NCBI GenBank assembly: GCA_949320185.1
Contig: CASGHK010000024.1
Location: 46,925 to 110,924 of the forward strand
Length of the DNA: 64,000 nucleotides
DNA from: an uncultured Methanomicrobiales archaeon
GTDB lineage: Archaea > Halobacteriota > Methanomicrobia > Methanomicrobiales > Methanospirillaceae
Direction: 5' to 3'
The translations under genes were made by a program, and so were the position numbers. This document shows positions 17,695-26,100 of this stretch, piece after piece. The notes under the pieces are model-generated. The model was not told the DNA's origin. It worked only from the letters and a program-made list of their open reading frames with translations, and did no database searches. Position 1 is the stretch's first letter; each line of letters opens with the position of its first letter.

Positions 17695-18981
17695 ATGGTC
17701 CAGGGCCAGCAGGACCTCTCCTCTTTCGAACAGGGCACGGTCGATGACGTACCAGTTCTGGCCGGTTCGGGGCGGCGTGTGCTCCAGGTCGGCGAGCTGG
17801 CTTCCATCATCGACGAGCTCCTCCTCGACGAACGGCTGATCGAGGCGTACGTGCGTGGCGAGATCACCAACTGCCGGCACCACGCCTCGGGCCACTGTTA
17901 CTTCTCGCTCTCTGGGGAACGGGATGGTGAGACCGCACAGGTCCCCTGTGTCTGCTGGCGGGGCGATGCGGCGCGCCTCCGCAACGAACTCCAGGACGGC
18001 CAGACCGTGATCGCGTTCGGGTCGATCTCTCACTACGCCGCCGGTGGGAGGTATCAATTCTACGTCCGGGACGTCGAACGGGCCGGTATCGGTGAAAAGT
18101 TCCTCCAGGTGGATCGCTGGCGCCGGGAACTTGCAGCTGAAGGCTGTTTCTCCGAGGCAAAGAAGCGCCCTCTTCCCCGGTACCCCGTCCGGGTGGGAGT
18201 GGTCACCTCCTCGACAGGAGCCGTGCTGCACGACATCCTGAATGTGCTCGGACGCCGCTTTCCAGTCGAGATCGTCCTCTCGCCGACATCAGTCCAGGGG
18301 GACGGGGCAGAACACGAGATCGCGGCGGCGCTCAAACGGATCGACGGCCATGCGGACGTGGTGATCGTTGCGAGGGGAGGCGGGTCCTTCGAGGACCTCT
18401 ACTGCTTCAACCACCCGGTCGTGGTCCGCGCGGTCCATGCCTGCACCACGCCCCTCGTCTCCGCCATCGGCCACGAGGTAGATGTCACCCTCTGTGACCT
18501 CGCCGCGGACCTCAGGGCCCCGACACCGTCCGCCGCCGCCGAGCTGGTCGCTCCCGACCGGGCCGTGCTCCAGGAGGAGCTCCGGCAGGCCCGGCGCCGG
18601 CTGATAGACCTGCTGCTGGCCCGCTGGGAACGGGCGGACGACGAACTGCAGTCCCTCCGCGACCGGCTCCGGCCGGCCCGGCTCGGGTTCAGGATCGACC
18701 GCCGGCGAGAGGAGCTGTCGGAGCTCTCGGACCGGTTGGTCCGGTCCAGCGGGCGATCCCTTGAGCGGCGCCAGACCGAACTCGCCGGACTCGCTGCCGT
18801 GCTCCGCGCACGGTCGCCGTTCGAACCGCTTGCCCGCGGATATGCACTCGTCGAGTTCCAGGACCGACCGGTCAGGTCCGCGTACGAACTGGCACCCGGC
18901 GACCGTGTCGAGGCCCACTTCGGGAGGGGGAGGGCGTCGCTCAGGGTTGAGGAGGTACGAGATGACAAAGAAGACCTATGA
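17695..18981 (+). CDS. xseA: Exodeoxyribonuclease VII large subunit XseA
   Basis: Encodes 428 residues. It degrades single-stranded DNA to oligonucleotides with XseB. An N-terminal OB-fold ('VRGEITNCRHHASGHCYFSL') precedes the catalytic region with 'RVGVVTSSTGAVLHDILNVL', 'VARGGGSFEDLYCFN' and 'AIGHEVDVTLCDLAADLRAPTPSAAAEL', then a long coiled coil and a short C-terminal segment. It is essentially a bacterial-type gene found in some methanogens. The GC content matches its neighbours, so any transfer is old. The start is close to the divergent neighbour and lacks a Shine-Dalgarno site. Confidence 0.95.
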   Translation: MVQGQQDLSSFEQGTVDDVPVLAGSGRRVLQVGELASIIDELLLDERLIEAYVRGEITNCRHHASGHCYFSLSGERDGETAQVPCVCWRGDAARLRNELQDGQTVIAFGSISHYAAGGRYQFYVRDVERAGIGEKFLQVDRWRRELAAEGCFSEAKKRPLPRYPVRVGVVTSSTGAVLHDILNVLGRRFPVEIVLSPTSVQGDGAEHEIAAALKRIDGHADVVIVARGGGSFEDLYCFNHPVVVRAVHACTTPLVSAIGHEVDVTLCDLAADLRAPTPSAAAELVAPDRAVLQEELRQARRRLIDLLLARWERADDELQSLRDRLRPARLGFRIDRRREELSELSDRLVRSSGRSLERRQTELAGLAAVLRARSPFEPLARGYALVEFQDRPVRSAYELAPGDRVEAHFGRGRASLRVEEVRDDKEDL

Positions 18982-19147
18982 AGAGCTGATCGCCGAGCTC
19001 CGGGATGTTGTCCGACGGCTCGAGGACGACGGCACGGGGCTCGATGACTGCATACGCCTCTATGAACAGGGAGCCGTGCTCGTCAAGCAATGCGAGGAGC
19101 TCCTGGCGACCGCCGAGATCCGGATTACCGAGCTCGGCCGGGACTAG
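18962..19147 (+). CDS. xseB: Exodeoxyribonuclease VII small subunit XseB
   Basis: Encodes 61 residues: 'TYEELIAELRDVVRRLEDDG' then 'GLDDCIRLYEQGAVLVKQC', the two-helix XseB hairpin. Several XseB copies coat the coiled-coil arm of XseA. The ATG at 18962 lies within the last 20 bp of xseA and follows GAGGAGGT, a strong ribosome-binding site, so the pair is coupled. The stop overlaps by 4 bp with the end of the convergent DUF371 gene. Confidence 0.94.
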   Translation: MTKKTYEELIAELRDVVRRLEDDGTGLDDCIRLYEQGAVLVKQCEELLATAEIRITELGRD

Positions 19148-19563
19148 AGTACGACAAGTTCGGCCTCGAGCGGTTCTCCGGCACGAAGCAGATCGACGAG
19201 GGCTCGGGGAAGGCTTCTGGAGACGTAGTCCGAGCGGATGCCGATCGTGCGACCGCAGATAAAGTCCGAGCGACGCCAGACGAGGTCCGTTGGGTGATCG
19301 AGCAGGAGCCCGGGAGCCCCCTCTGCATGGACCTCCACCTCGATTGGACCACAGCGGAGCGTTGTCACCAGAACGGCTCCCTCCTTCGCGAGAGCCTCCC
19401 TGAACGCCGATGAGAGGTCGGCGGCCCCCTTGTCGGCTGCGACGCCGATAATGCAATCACCCGCCTCGGAGAGGTCCTCTTCTTTCGTGATCTCGAAGGT
19501 CGTCGGGTGGCGCGACCGGACGAGTGGGTGGCCCCGGCACCGGACCAGTTCGCGGACAGGCAT
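19144..19563 (-). CDS. DUF371 family protein
   Basis: Encodes 139 residues, the standard size of this archaeal family of unknown function. The recognisable core is 'TTFEITKEEDLSEAGDCIIGV' in its first half (about 21-41), followed by 'ADKGAADL' and the C-terminal 'RSDFICGRTIGIRSDYVSRSLPRALVD'. The family is a small beta-rich protein without known catalytic residues. It converges on xseAB. Confidence 0.85.
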   Translation of the reverse strand: MPVRELVRCRGHPLVRSRHPTTFEITKEEDLSEAGDCIIGVAADKGAADLSSAFREALAKEGAVLVTTLRCGPIEVEVHAEGAPGLLLDHPTDLVWRRSDFICGRTIGIRSDYVSRSLPRALVDLLRAGEPLEAELVVL

Positions 19564-19709
19564 TCTCAGATAAAAGGTACCCGAGACGTATTAACGCCCC
19601 CTGTCACGCACCGGACAGCATGGCCCGTTGTGGCGACCAGGGGCTCGTAGTCACGCGTTGCTTGTGCCGACACCATGACCGGTGAACGCGAGGGAAAAAT
19701 TGGGGGCAA

Positions 19710-20534
19710 TCAGCGTCCCTGGTTCACCACAAGGCGCCAGTCGGTCCCGTGAAGGCCCACCGTCTGCCAGGCAATGGTTCGGGATGCGGTCTCGTTGACG
19801 CGGTACTGCGTGATGCCAGACGGCGTCGAGACGATAGTCCGGGCGAGCTCGGCAAGGTCCGTCGCTGTCCCATACTGGGTCGCGTTCAGCATCGACTGCC
19901 CGACCCGCCGGAGATCCGTGTCGAAGATGATCGTACCATCGGTCTGCACAGCCGAAAGGGTCTGTGACCCATTTCCAAGGGCCTTCAGTGCCGGCGAGGC
20001 GAGGAGCCTCTCGGGCCGGAAGACAGCGGAGACGCCCCCAGCGGAACCCGTTGCATTCATTACCGGGTAAGCGAGCGCAACCCCGCGGAAGCCCTCGACC
20101 AGATTGATCCGTGCACTCATTCCCGGAGTCCCGTTCAATGCTGCCTGGATGTTGGAAGCTCCGTGGATGTTCGCCCCGACGGCGAACTGGTACTCCACGG
20201 GCATCACGGCGACGATCTCCCCACTGGAGTCGAACGCAACCGCGTCATTGGTGAAGTTTCCCGAGCGCGATAGATCCTGGAGGACGCCCTCGGCACCCGG
20301 CCCCGAGAGACCGGTTCGCGCAAGCGCCGAGGCTACGGCCGAAGTGTTGGCGTCCAGGGCGTCGAGAGATCGCTGCGCCTCGGTCACAAAGACCCGGAGG
20401 GTCTCGTTGACCGACTCGTCGGTGATCGCTGGCGTGGTGCCTGCAGGGCCGGAAATACCGGGCCCGGAGCCCGTGCAGCCGGCGGCTACGAGAGCGAGCA
20501 CGAGTGCGCTGGTTAAAAGGAGCGTCCGCTTCAT
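19710..20534 (-). CDS. Secreted lipoprotein with Cache/PDC-like sensor domain
   Basis: Encodes 274 residues from the ATG at 20534. A signal peptide ends in a lipobox-like 'LALVAAGC' (about 14-21), giving a lipid-anchored external protein. A linker is followed by a helix and a PDC/Cache-like fold ('DAVAFDSSGEIVAVMPVEY', 'GFRGVALAYPVMNATG', 'SAVQTDGTIIFDTDLRRVGQ', 'TIAWQTVGLHGTDWRLVV'). There is no transmembrane segment or signalling output domain, so it may be a solute-binding or partner protein. A shorter analogue is at 49162-49758. The domain call is by pattern only. Confidence 0.75.
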   Translation of the reverse strand: MKRTLLLTSALVLALVAAGCTGSGPGISGPAGTTPAITDESVNETLRVFVTEAQRSLDALDANTSAVASALARTGLSGPGAEGVLQDLSRSGNFTNDAVAFDSSGEIVAVMPVEYQFAVGANIHGASNIQAALNGTPGMSARINLVEGFRGVALAYPVMNATGSAGGVSAVFRPERLLASPALKALGNGSQTLSAVQTDGTIIFDTDLRRVGQSMLNATQYGTATDLAELARTIVSTPSGITQYRVNETASRTIAWQTVGLHGTDWRLVVNQGR

Positions 20535-20598
20535 GTACTCATGAGTTCGAGGTGGAGGTATAAACAGGCGCCGATCAGCGAAAAAGGAGGGGGTGGAA

Positions 20599-21045
20599 TT
20601 ACTCGTAGAGTACGGGAGCGTCGATCCGGTCGTACTCGACGACGCCATCGGGAAAGTGGATCCCGATCTCACGTGCTGCCGACTCGGGGGAATCAGCCGC
20701 ATGGATGACGTTCCGGCCGATGTCGAGGCCGAAGTCACCACGGATCGTTCCGGGCGCGGCATCGATTGGGTTCGTCGCACCAGTCAGTGCGCGGACGACC
20801 TTTGCCGCATCTCTCCCTTCGACCACCATGAGAAGGCAGGGGCCCGACATGATGTACTCCTTGAGCCCGGGGAAGAAGGGGCGCTCGAGGTGCTCGGCGT
20901 AGTGCCGGTTCACCCTCTCATCAGGAAGGCGCTCGAACCGTGCCGCCACGAGCTTGAGACCTTTCCTCTCGAGCCGTGAAATGATCTCGCCGACGAGGCC
21001 CCGCTGGACACCGTCGGGCTTGATCATCACGAAGGTCCGGTCCAC
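20599..21045 (-). CDS. ndk: Nucleoside diphosphate kinase
   Basis: Encodes 148 residues from the GTG at 21045, chosen because GGAG lies five bases upstream (a GTG at 21051 is the alternative). It transfers the gamma phosphate of ATP to NDPs through a phosphohistidine. Motifs are '[17 protein letters not shown]', '[18 protein letters not shown]' and '[13 protein letters not shown]', which contains the catalytic His. It is the last gene of the L7Ae-S28e-L24e-ndk operon, a conserved archaeal cluster. Confidence 0.96.
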   Translation of the reverse strand: MDRTFVMIKPDGVQRGLVGEIISRLERKGLKLVAARFERLPDERVNRHYAEHLERPFFPGLKEYIMSGPCLLMVVEGRDAAKVVRALTGATNPIDAAPGTIRGDFGLDIGRNVIHAADSPESAAREIGIHFPDGVVEYDRIDAPVLYE

Positions 21046-21047
21046 GC

Positions 21048-21239
21048 TCACTCCTTGCCGAGCGCGCGCCGGCCGGCCTTTGTCCAGGCGACTCTCCGCG
21101 GAACCCGACCGAGCCGCTGGTTGTTCTGACACTTTGTCGAGCAGAAGTAGAAGATCGTCCCATCCCGCTTCACGAACATCTTGCCCGTGCCGGGTTCGAT
21201 GGCACTTCCGCAGAATGAACAGGTATATGCGTTGACCAT
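21048..21239 (-). CDS. rpl24e: Large-subunit ribosomal protein eL24 (L24e)
   Basis: Encodes 63 residues with the zinc finger '[17 protein letters not shown]' and 'FYFCSTKCQ' (Cys at about 7, 10, 33 and 37) and the basic '[16 protein letters not shown]'. Its size is that of archaeal L24e. It starts 4 bp after S28e, and its stop carries the ribosome-binding site of ndk. Confidence 0.96.
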   Translation of the reverse strand: MVNAYTCSFCGSAIEPGTGKMFVKRDGTIFYFCSTKCQNNQRLGRVPRRVAWTKAGRRALGKE

Positions 21240-21243
21240 GTCC

Positions 21244-21453
21244 TTATCTCCGCGAGAGCTTCTTCGCTTCGCGCTCGGTCTCGAGGAGCATCAGGATGTC
21301 ACCCTCGCGGATCGGTCCGACCGTGTTCCGCGTGATGATACGACCCTTGTTGTTGCCCTCGAGGATCCGGCACTTGACCTGCATCGCCTCGCCGTGCATG
21401 CCGGTGCTACCGATCACCTCGACGACCTCTGCCGGCGTCCCATCGTCAGCCAT
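21244..21453 (-). CDS. rps28e: Small-subunit ribosomal protein eS28 (S28e)
   Basis: Encodes 69 residues: '[22 protein letters not shown]', '[19 protein letters not shown]' and the C-terminal '[11 protein letters not shown]', which define the OB-fold S28e. It lies 5 bp after L7Ae and 4 bp before L24e in the same operon. Confidence 0.96.
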   Translation of the reverse strand: MADDGTPAEVVEVIGSTGMHGEAMQVKCRILEGNNKGRIITRNTVGPIREGDILMLLETEREAKKLSRR

Positions 21454-21458
21454 TCACG

Positions 21459-21827
21459 TCACCCGCGGAGGGCCGCGATCTGACCGGCGAGCTCGTCGAT
21501 GACCTCTTTCGCCTTGCCGGGCTTGACGATGGCGGCAGCAGTTGAACCGACTTCGAGGCCGGAGGCGGCGCCGATGTCGTTCTGCCGGTTCACGTAGATA
21601 TACGGGATCTGCTTCTCGTCGCAGAGCGGCCCGAGATGCATCACGATCTCTTCCGGCTCAACATCGGCGCCGATCAGCACGAGCTGGGCGGTGGAACGCT
21701 CGACGGCTTTCGTCGCCTCGTTCGCACCCTTCTTGATCTTGCCGGTGTCTCTTGACAGTTCAAGCGCTTCGAGGGCCTTGTTCTGGAGCTCCTCGGGCGC
21801 CTCATAACGGACGTATCCTTTTGCCAT
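21459..21827 (-). CDS. rpl7ae: Large-subunit ribosomal protein eL8/L7Ae (K-turn binding)
   Basis: Encodes 122 residues. Besides its ribosomal role, archaeal L7Ae binds kink-turns in box C/D and H/ACA guide RNAs and in RNase P. The signature '[23 protein letters not shown]' (about 34-56) and '[13 protein letters not shown]' are present. It is the first gene of its operon with a good promoter upstream. Confidence 0.97.
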   Translation of the reverse strand: MAKGYVRYEAPEELQNKALEALELSRDTGKIKKGANEATKAVERSTAQLVLIGADVEPEEIVMHLGPLCDEKQIPYIYVNRQNDIGAASGLEVGSTAAAIVKPGKAKEVIDELAGQIAALRG

Positions 21828-21888
21828 GACTTACCTCATTCAGGATTGCGTAGTTCCTTCATCACTCATCAGCAAGTGAGGATGGGTC

Positions 21889-21905
21889 CATATATTTTTC
21901 CACCG
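21889..21905 (-). promoter_or_regulatory. BRE/TATA promoter of the L7Ae operon
   Basis: Read on the minus strand, GGTGGAAAAATATATGG gives an A-rich BRE followed by a strong AT-only TATA element, about 65 bp before the L7Ae ATG. That leaves a leader of roughly 35 nt, which ends in a GAGGTAA ribosome-binding site. Confidence 0.65.
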
Positions 21906-21955
21906 AGCCTTCATAAAGGTTTGTAGAACGGGAAGGGATCTCCCGGATTCGAGAG

Positions 21956-21980
21956 ATCTTCGGCCGAATCTCCCGAAGAT
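21956..21980. repeat. Perfect 8-bp inverted repeat (possible terminator hairpin)
   Basis: ATCTTCGG at 21956-21963 is followed after 9 bases by its exact complement CCGAAGAT at 21973-21980. It lies between the end of the DUF2298 gene and the L7Ae promoter, and could form a hairpin at the 3' end of the envelope operon or act as a protein-binding site for the L7Ae promoter. Confidence 0.5.
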
Positions 21981-21999
21981 ATGTGCGTCATGCGCGTCG

Positions 22000-22018
22000 G
22001 TCAGTCAGTCAGTCAGTC
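22000..22018. repeat. Tetranucleotide repeat (GTCA)4.75 spanning a stop codon
   Basis: Nineteen bases of uninterrupted GTCA repeat. On the minus strand it reads CTGACTGACTGAC and contains the TGA stop of the DUF2298 gene that ends at 22009. Confidence 0.85.
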
Positions 22019-24063
22019 CCTGGCAACCGGTAGATCTGGACCCCGTCCTCGAGGTAGATAGACTCGAGACCCGCCCTATCCAGGTTGACCGCGTACTTCT
22101 GCTGCTCCAGTTCCCCGACGTAGATGAGCCGGCAGCCGTACTTTTCCATCAGCTCAATCGTCCTTTTAGGCTCCTCGTACATCGCCTCGACATCAGCTGG
22201 GCGGATCCACCACCAGTCGTCCCGGTTCGTCCGCCACTGGAGCTCGTGCGAACGCTTGCCGACGATCGTGGGTATACCGGTGAACGACGATATGGGTGCG
22301 CCGAAACTGTAGTCGTCCCCCACCGCCTCGACGATGCAGCCCCCTCCCCGGTAATCTTCCAGGAAACGCACGGCACCGGCCGTTCCAGGGTGCTCGGCAT
22401 CCAGGTAGGCGAGGCCGTCAAGGGTGTGCGAGCCGCCCTTGAACTGGATCCCGAGAAGGTCGCGGCCGACATCCGGCTGGAAGATAACGGGGAACGCGAT
22501 CAGCAGGGCGATGCACAGGACCGCCACTGACTTCTGGACTCCCGGCGTCACCTCGCCAGGACCGTACCGCTCCTGGAGCCACCGGCCCGCGATGCCGGCA
22601 CACCCGACGCCGAGGAGGAACCAGGCGATGTAGTAGAACTTGTGCATCGTGTTGGTGCGGAAATACTCGTTGTCGAAGGCCTCGCGGAAGTAGACCAGTT
22701 CCACCGCGAGGATCACCAGGAGGCCCACAACGACGAAAAGGTCCTCGATCCGCTCCGTCCGCCGGGCGCGGACGGCCATGAGGGCAAGCAGGACGGCGAC
22801 GATCGCTGCCGAATAGTACCCGAGGTAGACGAACGGGACAGCGACCAGGAAGAGGTACAGATGTCTCGGGACGACGCGAATAATGGCACAGACGACTACC
22901 GCGAGGAAGAACCCGTGGGTGAGCAGAAAGGTGACAGGCTCGGACGGAGAGAGGACGAAAAGCACCCCGTGAACCGAGCCCGGCTTGAGAGCCAGGAGGT
23001 AGGGGACGTAGAGGCCGAGGCCGAGAATGGGCACGAGGAGTGGGTACAGCAGGGCCTGGCGTGACGTCCATCTACCCTCCCGTCGTTCACGCCACCAGAT
23101 GAAAAGGCCGACGAGCACGACGAGCGGGCCGTAGACGATGATGTCCCACGAGTTGATCCCGGGCATCGAACCGACCGAGAGAGAGGTGAGGCCGATCACC
23201 ACCCAGCGCTGATTCGTGGAGAAGTCGCTCCAGCGAATCCAGGCGAAGACCAGAAGGGCGATCAGAAAGATCTGGTTGAACATGCTCATGACGAGCGCGT
23301 GAGGGTCCCCTAGGATCGAGGAGAAGAACGGGTACTCTGTCAGACCGTAGGCGATCGCGTGGCGCGAATGATCGAGGGCCGGGACCAGGGCTTTCCCCGA
23401 ACCGAGCTGGACGAGCGCAATCGGATTGACCAGAACGAGAAGTCCGAGCGGGAGCCATCGGTGACGCTCGAGCAGGAGGTGCCCGACCATGAGTAAGTTC
23501 ACCGCGGAGAGCCCGAAGACCGTCGGTAGCACCAGGTTGAAGACGATCCGGGCAGGGACGCCTGCGAATAGGCCGAGCTGGGCCATGAGCCAGTGGCCGA
23601 GATAATAGTAGATGTTCAGGGTCCCGCCCGCAAACCAGGGGTCGAGCGGTGTCACCACCGGGCTCCGCATGATCGACGCGATCCAGGCAAGGTCCATGAA
23701 CTGCTCGGAGTAATGCGAGACGTACGGGTTGAAGAACCGGAGCTCGAGGACGAAGAGGAAGAAGACGAAGAACGCCAGTTCCCACTGCCAGGTTCCCTCC
23801 CACTCGGCGCGCCCGAACTGCCGTCGTGCGACCCCGGCAACAAGCAGAACGAGGAATGGTATCAGGACGAGCCATGTCGGGAGGTGAGCGAGCCCGAGAT
23901 ACCAGGATCCGGCGAGAAGGGCGAGCAACGATGCGGTGAAGGCGGCGGGGTAGGCAAGTTTTCCGAAGGTCGGCCTGAGCAGGGGCCAGACTGAAAACTG
24001 GAAAAGTTTCAAGACTGCAAGCCAGGCGAGGACGAAGACCGCCTGGTCACCGAACCCGATCAT
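22009..24063 (-). CDS. DUF2298 polytopic membrane protein (copy 1)
   Basis: Encodes 684 residues with about a dozen or more membrane segments. It has the family hallmark 'PLDPWFAGGTLNIYYYLGHW' (about 140-159) and 'PGINSWDIIVYGP', then a C-terminal soluble tail with 'FTGIPTIVGKRSHELQWR' and 'KYGCRLIYVGELE', resembling the periplasmic parts of GT-C glycosyltransferases. DUF2298 proteins are probably polyprenyl-linked sugar glycosyltransferases at the membrane; the activity is not proven. It is about the same length as, and clearly paralogous to, the next gene, 3 bp away. Confidence 0.85.
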   Translation of the reverse strand: MIGFGDQAVFVLAWLAVLKLFQFSVWPLLRPTFGKLAYPAAFTASLLALLAGSWYLGLAHLPTWLVLIPFLVLLVAGVARRQFGRAEWEGTWQWELAFFVFFLFVLELRFFNPYVSHYSEQFMDLAWIASIMRSPVVTPLDPWFAGGTLNIYYYLGHWLMAQLGLFAGVPARIVFNLVLPTVFGLSAVNLLMVGHLLLERHRWLPLGLLVLVNPIALVQLGSGKALVPALDHSRHAIAYGLTEYPFFSSILGDPHALVMSMFNQIFLIALLVFAWIRWSDFSTNQRWVVIGLTSLSVGSMPGINSWDIIVYGPLVVLVGLFIWWRERREGRWTSRQALLYPLLVPILGLGLYVPYLLALKPGSVHGVLFVLSPSEPVTFLLTHGFFLAVVVCAIIRVVPRHLYLFLVAVPFVYLGYYSAAIVAVLLALMAVRARRTERIEDLFVVVGLLVILAVELVYFREAFDNEYFRTNTMHKFYYIAWFLLGVGCAGIAGRWLQERYGPGEVTPGVQKSVAVLCIALLIAFPVIFQPDVGRDLLGIQFKGGSHTLDGLAYLDAEHPGTAGAVRFLEDYRGGGCIVEAVGDDYSFGAPISSFTGIPTIVGKRSHELQWRTNRDDWWWIRPADVEAMYEEPKRTIELMEKYGCRLIYVGELEQQKYAVNLDRAGLESIYLEDGVQIYRLPGTD

Positions 24064-24066
24064 CGC

Positions 24067-26100
24067 CTACGCTCCCGTGACCCGGTAGATCTGGACGCCA
24101 CCCCGGTCGTATACCGGCTCGATCCCGGTTGTCGGGAGCGAGACTCGATACGACTGGCGCTCGAACTCCCCGACATAGAGGTAGTCGACGCCGTATTTCT
24201 GCAGGAGGCCGACCGAGCGCGATGGGTCCTCGTAGATCGCCTGGAGGTCGGCTATCCGTTCCTGGATCGGGCCGTAGTCGTTCCGCCACATAAACTGGTG
24301 GAAGGTCCAGCCGACGACCGCCTGCATCCCCGTGAAAGAGGAGACTCGAGCAGCATACGAGTAGTCGTCTCCCTTCGCCTCCGCGATCACATGGGTTCCG
24401 GGGACCGACTGGAGATACCGAATCGCCTCCGCGTCTCCCGGGTGCTCGCGGTCCAGGAACGCAAGCCCATCGAGTGTGTAGTGCGGGTGCGAAAAGGAAC
24501 CTGCCGCCACGAAGGGCGACGCGAGCAGGATCAGAACGGCCGCGAACGCCGCCGCCTGCCGGCCCCGGCTCGGGACGGACGAGAGTCGGGCCCTGATCCC
24601 CTCCCGGTTGAGGGTTCTGCCGAGCATCACGAAGGTCCCCGTCCCGGCAAGGAGCCAGGCGGCGATGTAGAACTTGAAGACCGTGTTCATCCGGAAGTAC
24701 TGGTCGCCCATGTTATCCTTCAGGTAGACCAGTTCGCAGAAGAGCGCGATCGCGAGCCCGAGCAGGACGAGCAGGTCCTCGGGCCGCCGATCCGTCCCCT
24801 GTTCGATCAGTCGGACGGCCAGGACGACCAGGGGGATGACCGCGAGCGCCGCCGCCACGTAACCGAGAAGCAGGAACGGAAGGGCCGCCGCGACCAGGTA
24901 CGGGCGCCTCCTGAGGTCGCCGGCACAGGCAGTGTAGGCGATCACGAGAAAGAACCCGTGGACGAGGAGGAACTGAACCGGGTCGGACGGGGCGGCAACG
25001 AGCCCGACGCCCTTGATCCCCTGGGAGGCAAGGGAGAGGTAGTACGGGGCGTAGAGCGCAATCGCCAGCACCGGGCCGACCACCAGGAGATGGAGGGCGC
25101 TCACCCTCCCTCCGGGGGGGGCGTGCCGGTGCTCAAGCCAGACGACCAGAGCGACGAGGACCGTGATCGGCCCGTAGAGGAGCACGTCCCAGGAGTTTAT
25201 CCCGGGCATCGCACCGAGCGATAGGGAGATGATCCCGATCAGGACGATGCGAGCCCGTTCGGAGAGACGGCTCCAGCAGGTGAGGGCGAAGACGAGGAGG
25301 GCGATCAGAAAGGCCTGGTTGAAGATCCCGATCACATGGGCGTGGAGGTCGCCCCAGGTGAACGAGAAGAGCGGGTATTCATTGATCGTGTCCGTGATCA
25401 CCCGCGTGCTATCCCAGGCGACCTTCGATAATGGATTGCCCAGGATGAAGAGCTGTATCGAGGCCGGGTTCGGCAGGATCAGGGGGACGATTGGGAGCCA
25501 GCGGAACCGGTCGAGCAGGAGATGCCCGACCATGTAGAGGTTGACACCAGCGAGCGCCAGCACCGTCGGGAGCCCGAGGTTGAAGACCAGGCGGGACGCG
25601 ACCCCGGAGGAGAGACCGAGGACACCCATAATCCAGGAGCCGTAGTAGTAGTAGACGTTCAGTTGCCCACCGGCGTACCAGGGGTCGAGAGGTGGAACCA
25701 CCGGCTCACGCATGATCGATGCGATGAACCCGTGGTCCATAAACTTCTCGGCGAACGAGGCTGAGGGATTGATGTACCGGCACTCGAGGAGGAAGACGAA
25801 GAGGACAATGAAGACCGCGTCCCAGCGCCAGTTCTCGGAGAGAGTTGCCCGGGAATATTTTCCGAGGTGGGCGTGCCAGGCGATCAGGACGGCAAACGGA
25901 AGGAGCGCGAGCTGTATCGGGAGGTGAACAGTACCAAGGTACCAGGCGAGAAGCGCCAGTCCGAGCACCGAGGCGGAGAACGAGACCGGGTAGGCAAACC
26001 GCCCGAAATGCGGCCTGAGCAAAGGCCAGACTGCGAGTTGGACGAGCTTGATGACCGCAAGCCACATGATGATCGCGAGGGCCTGGAACTCAATCGCCAA
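24067..26100 (-). CDS. DUF2298 polytopic membrane protein (copy 2)
   Basis: Encodes 677 residues, paralogous to the gene after it ('PLDPWYAGGQLNVYYYYGSW', 'PGINSWDVLLYGP', 'FTGMQAVVGWTFHQFMWR', 'KYGVDYLYVGEFE'). The start is TTG at 26100, supported by GGAG four bases upstream and by alignment with the N-terminus of copy 1; an ATG at 26067 would cut into the conserved first membrane segment. It overlaps the end of the LPG-synthase-like gene. A GT-C-like glycosyltransferase role in envelope glycan synthesis is inferred from family and operon. Confidence 0.85.
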   Translation of the reverse strand: MAIEFQALAIIMWLAVIKLVQLAVWPLLRPHFGRFAYPVSFSASVLGLALLAWYLGTVHLPIQLALLPFAVLIAWHAHLGKYSRATLSENWRWDAVFIVLFVFLLECRYINPSASFAEKFMDHGFIASIMREPVVPPLDPWYAGGQLNVYYYYGSWIMGVLGLSSGVASRLVFNLGLPTVLALAGVNLYMVGHLLLDRFRWLPIVPLILPNPASIQLFILGNPLSKVAWDSTRVITDTINEYPLFSFTWGDLHAHVIGIFNQAFLIALLVFALTCWSRLSERARIVLIGIISLSLGAMPGINSWDVLLYGPITVLVALVVWLEHRHAPPGGRVSALHLLVVGPVLAIALYAPYYLSLASQGIKGVGLVAAPSDPVQFLLVHGFFLVIAYTACAGDLRRRPYLVAAALPFLLLGYVAAALAVIPLVVLAVRLIEQGTDRRPEDLLVLLGLAIALFCELVYLKDNMGDQYFRMNTVFKFYIAAWLLAGTGTFVMLGRTLNREGIRARLSSVPSRGRQAAAFAAVLILLASPFVAAGSFSHPHYTLDGLAFLDREHPGDAEAIRYLQSVPGTHVIAEAKGDDYSYAARVSSFTGMQAVVGWTFHQFMWRNDYGPIQERIADLQAIYEDPSRSVGLLQKYGVDYLYVGEFERQSYRVSLPTTGIEPVYDRGGVQIYRVTGA

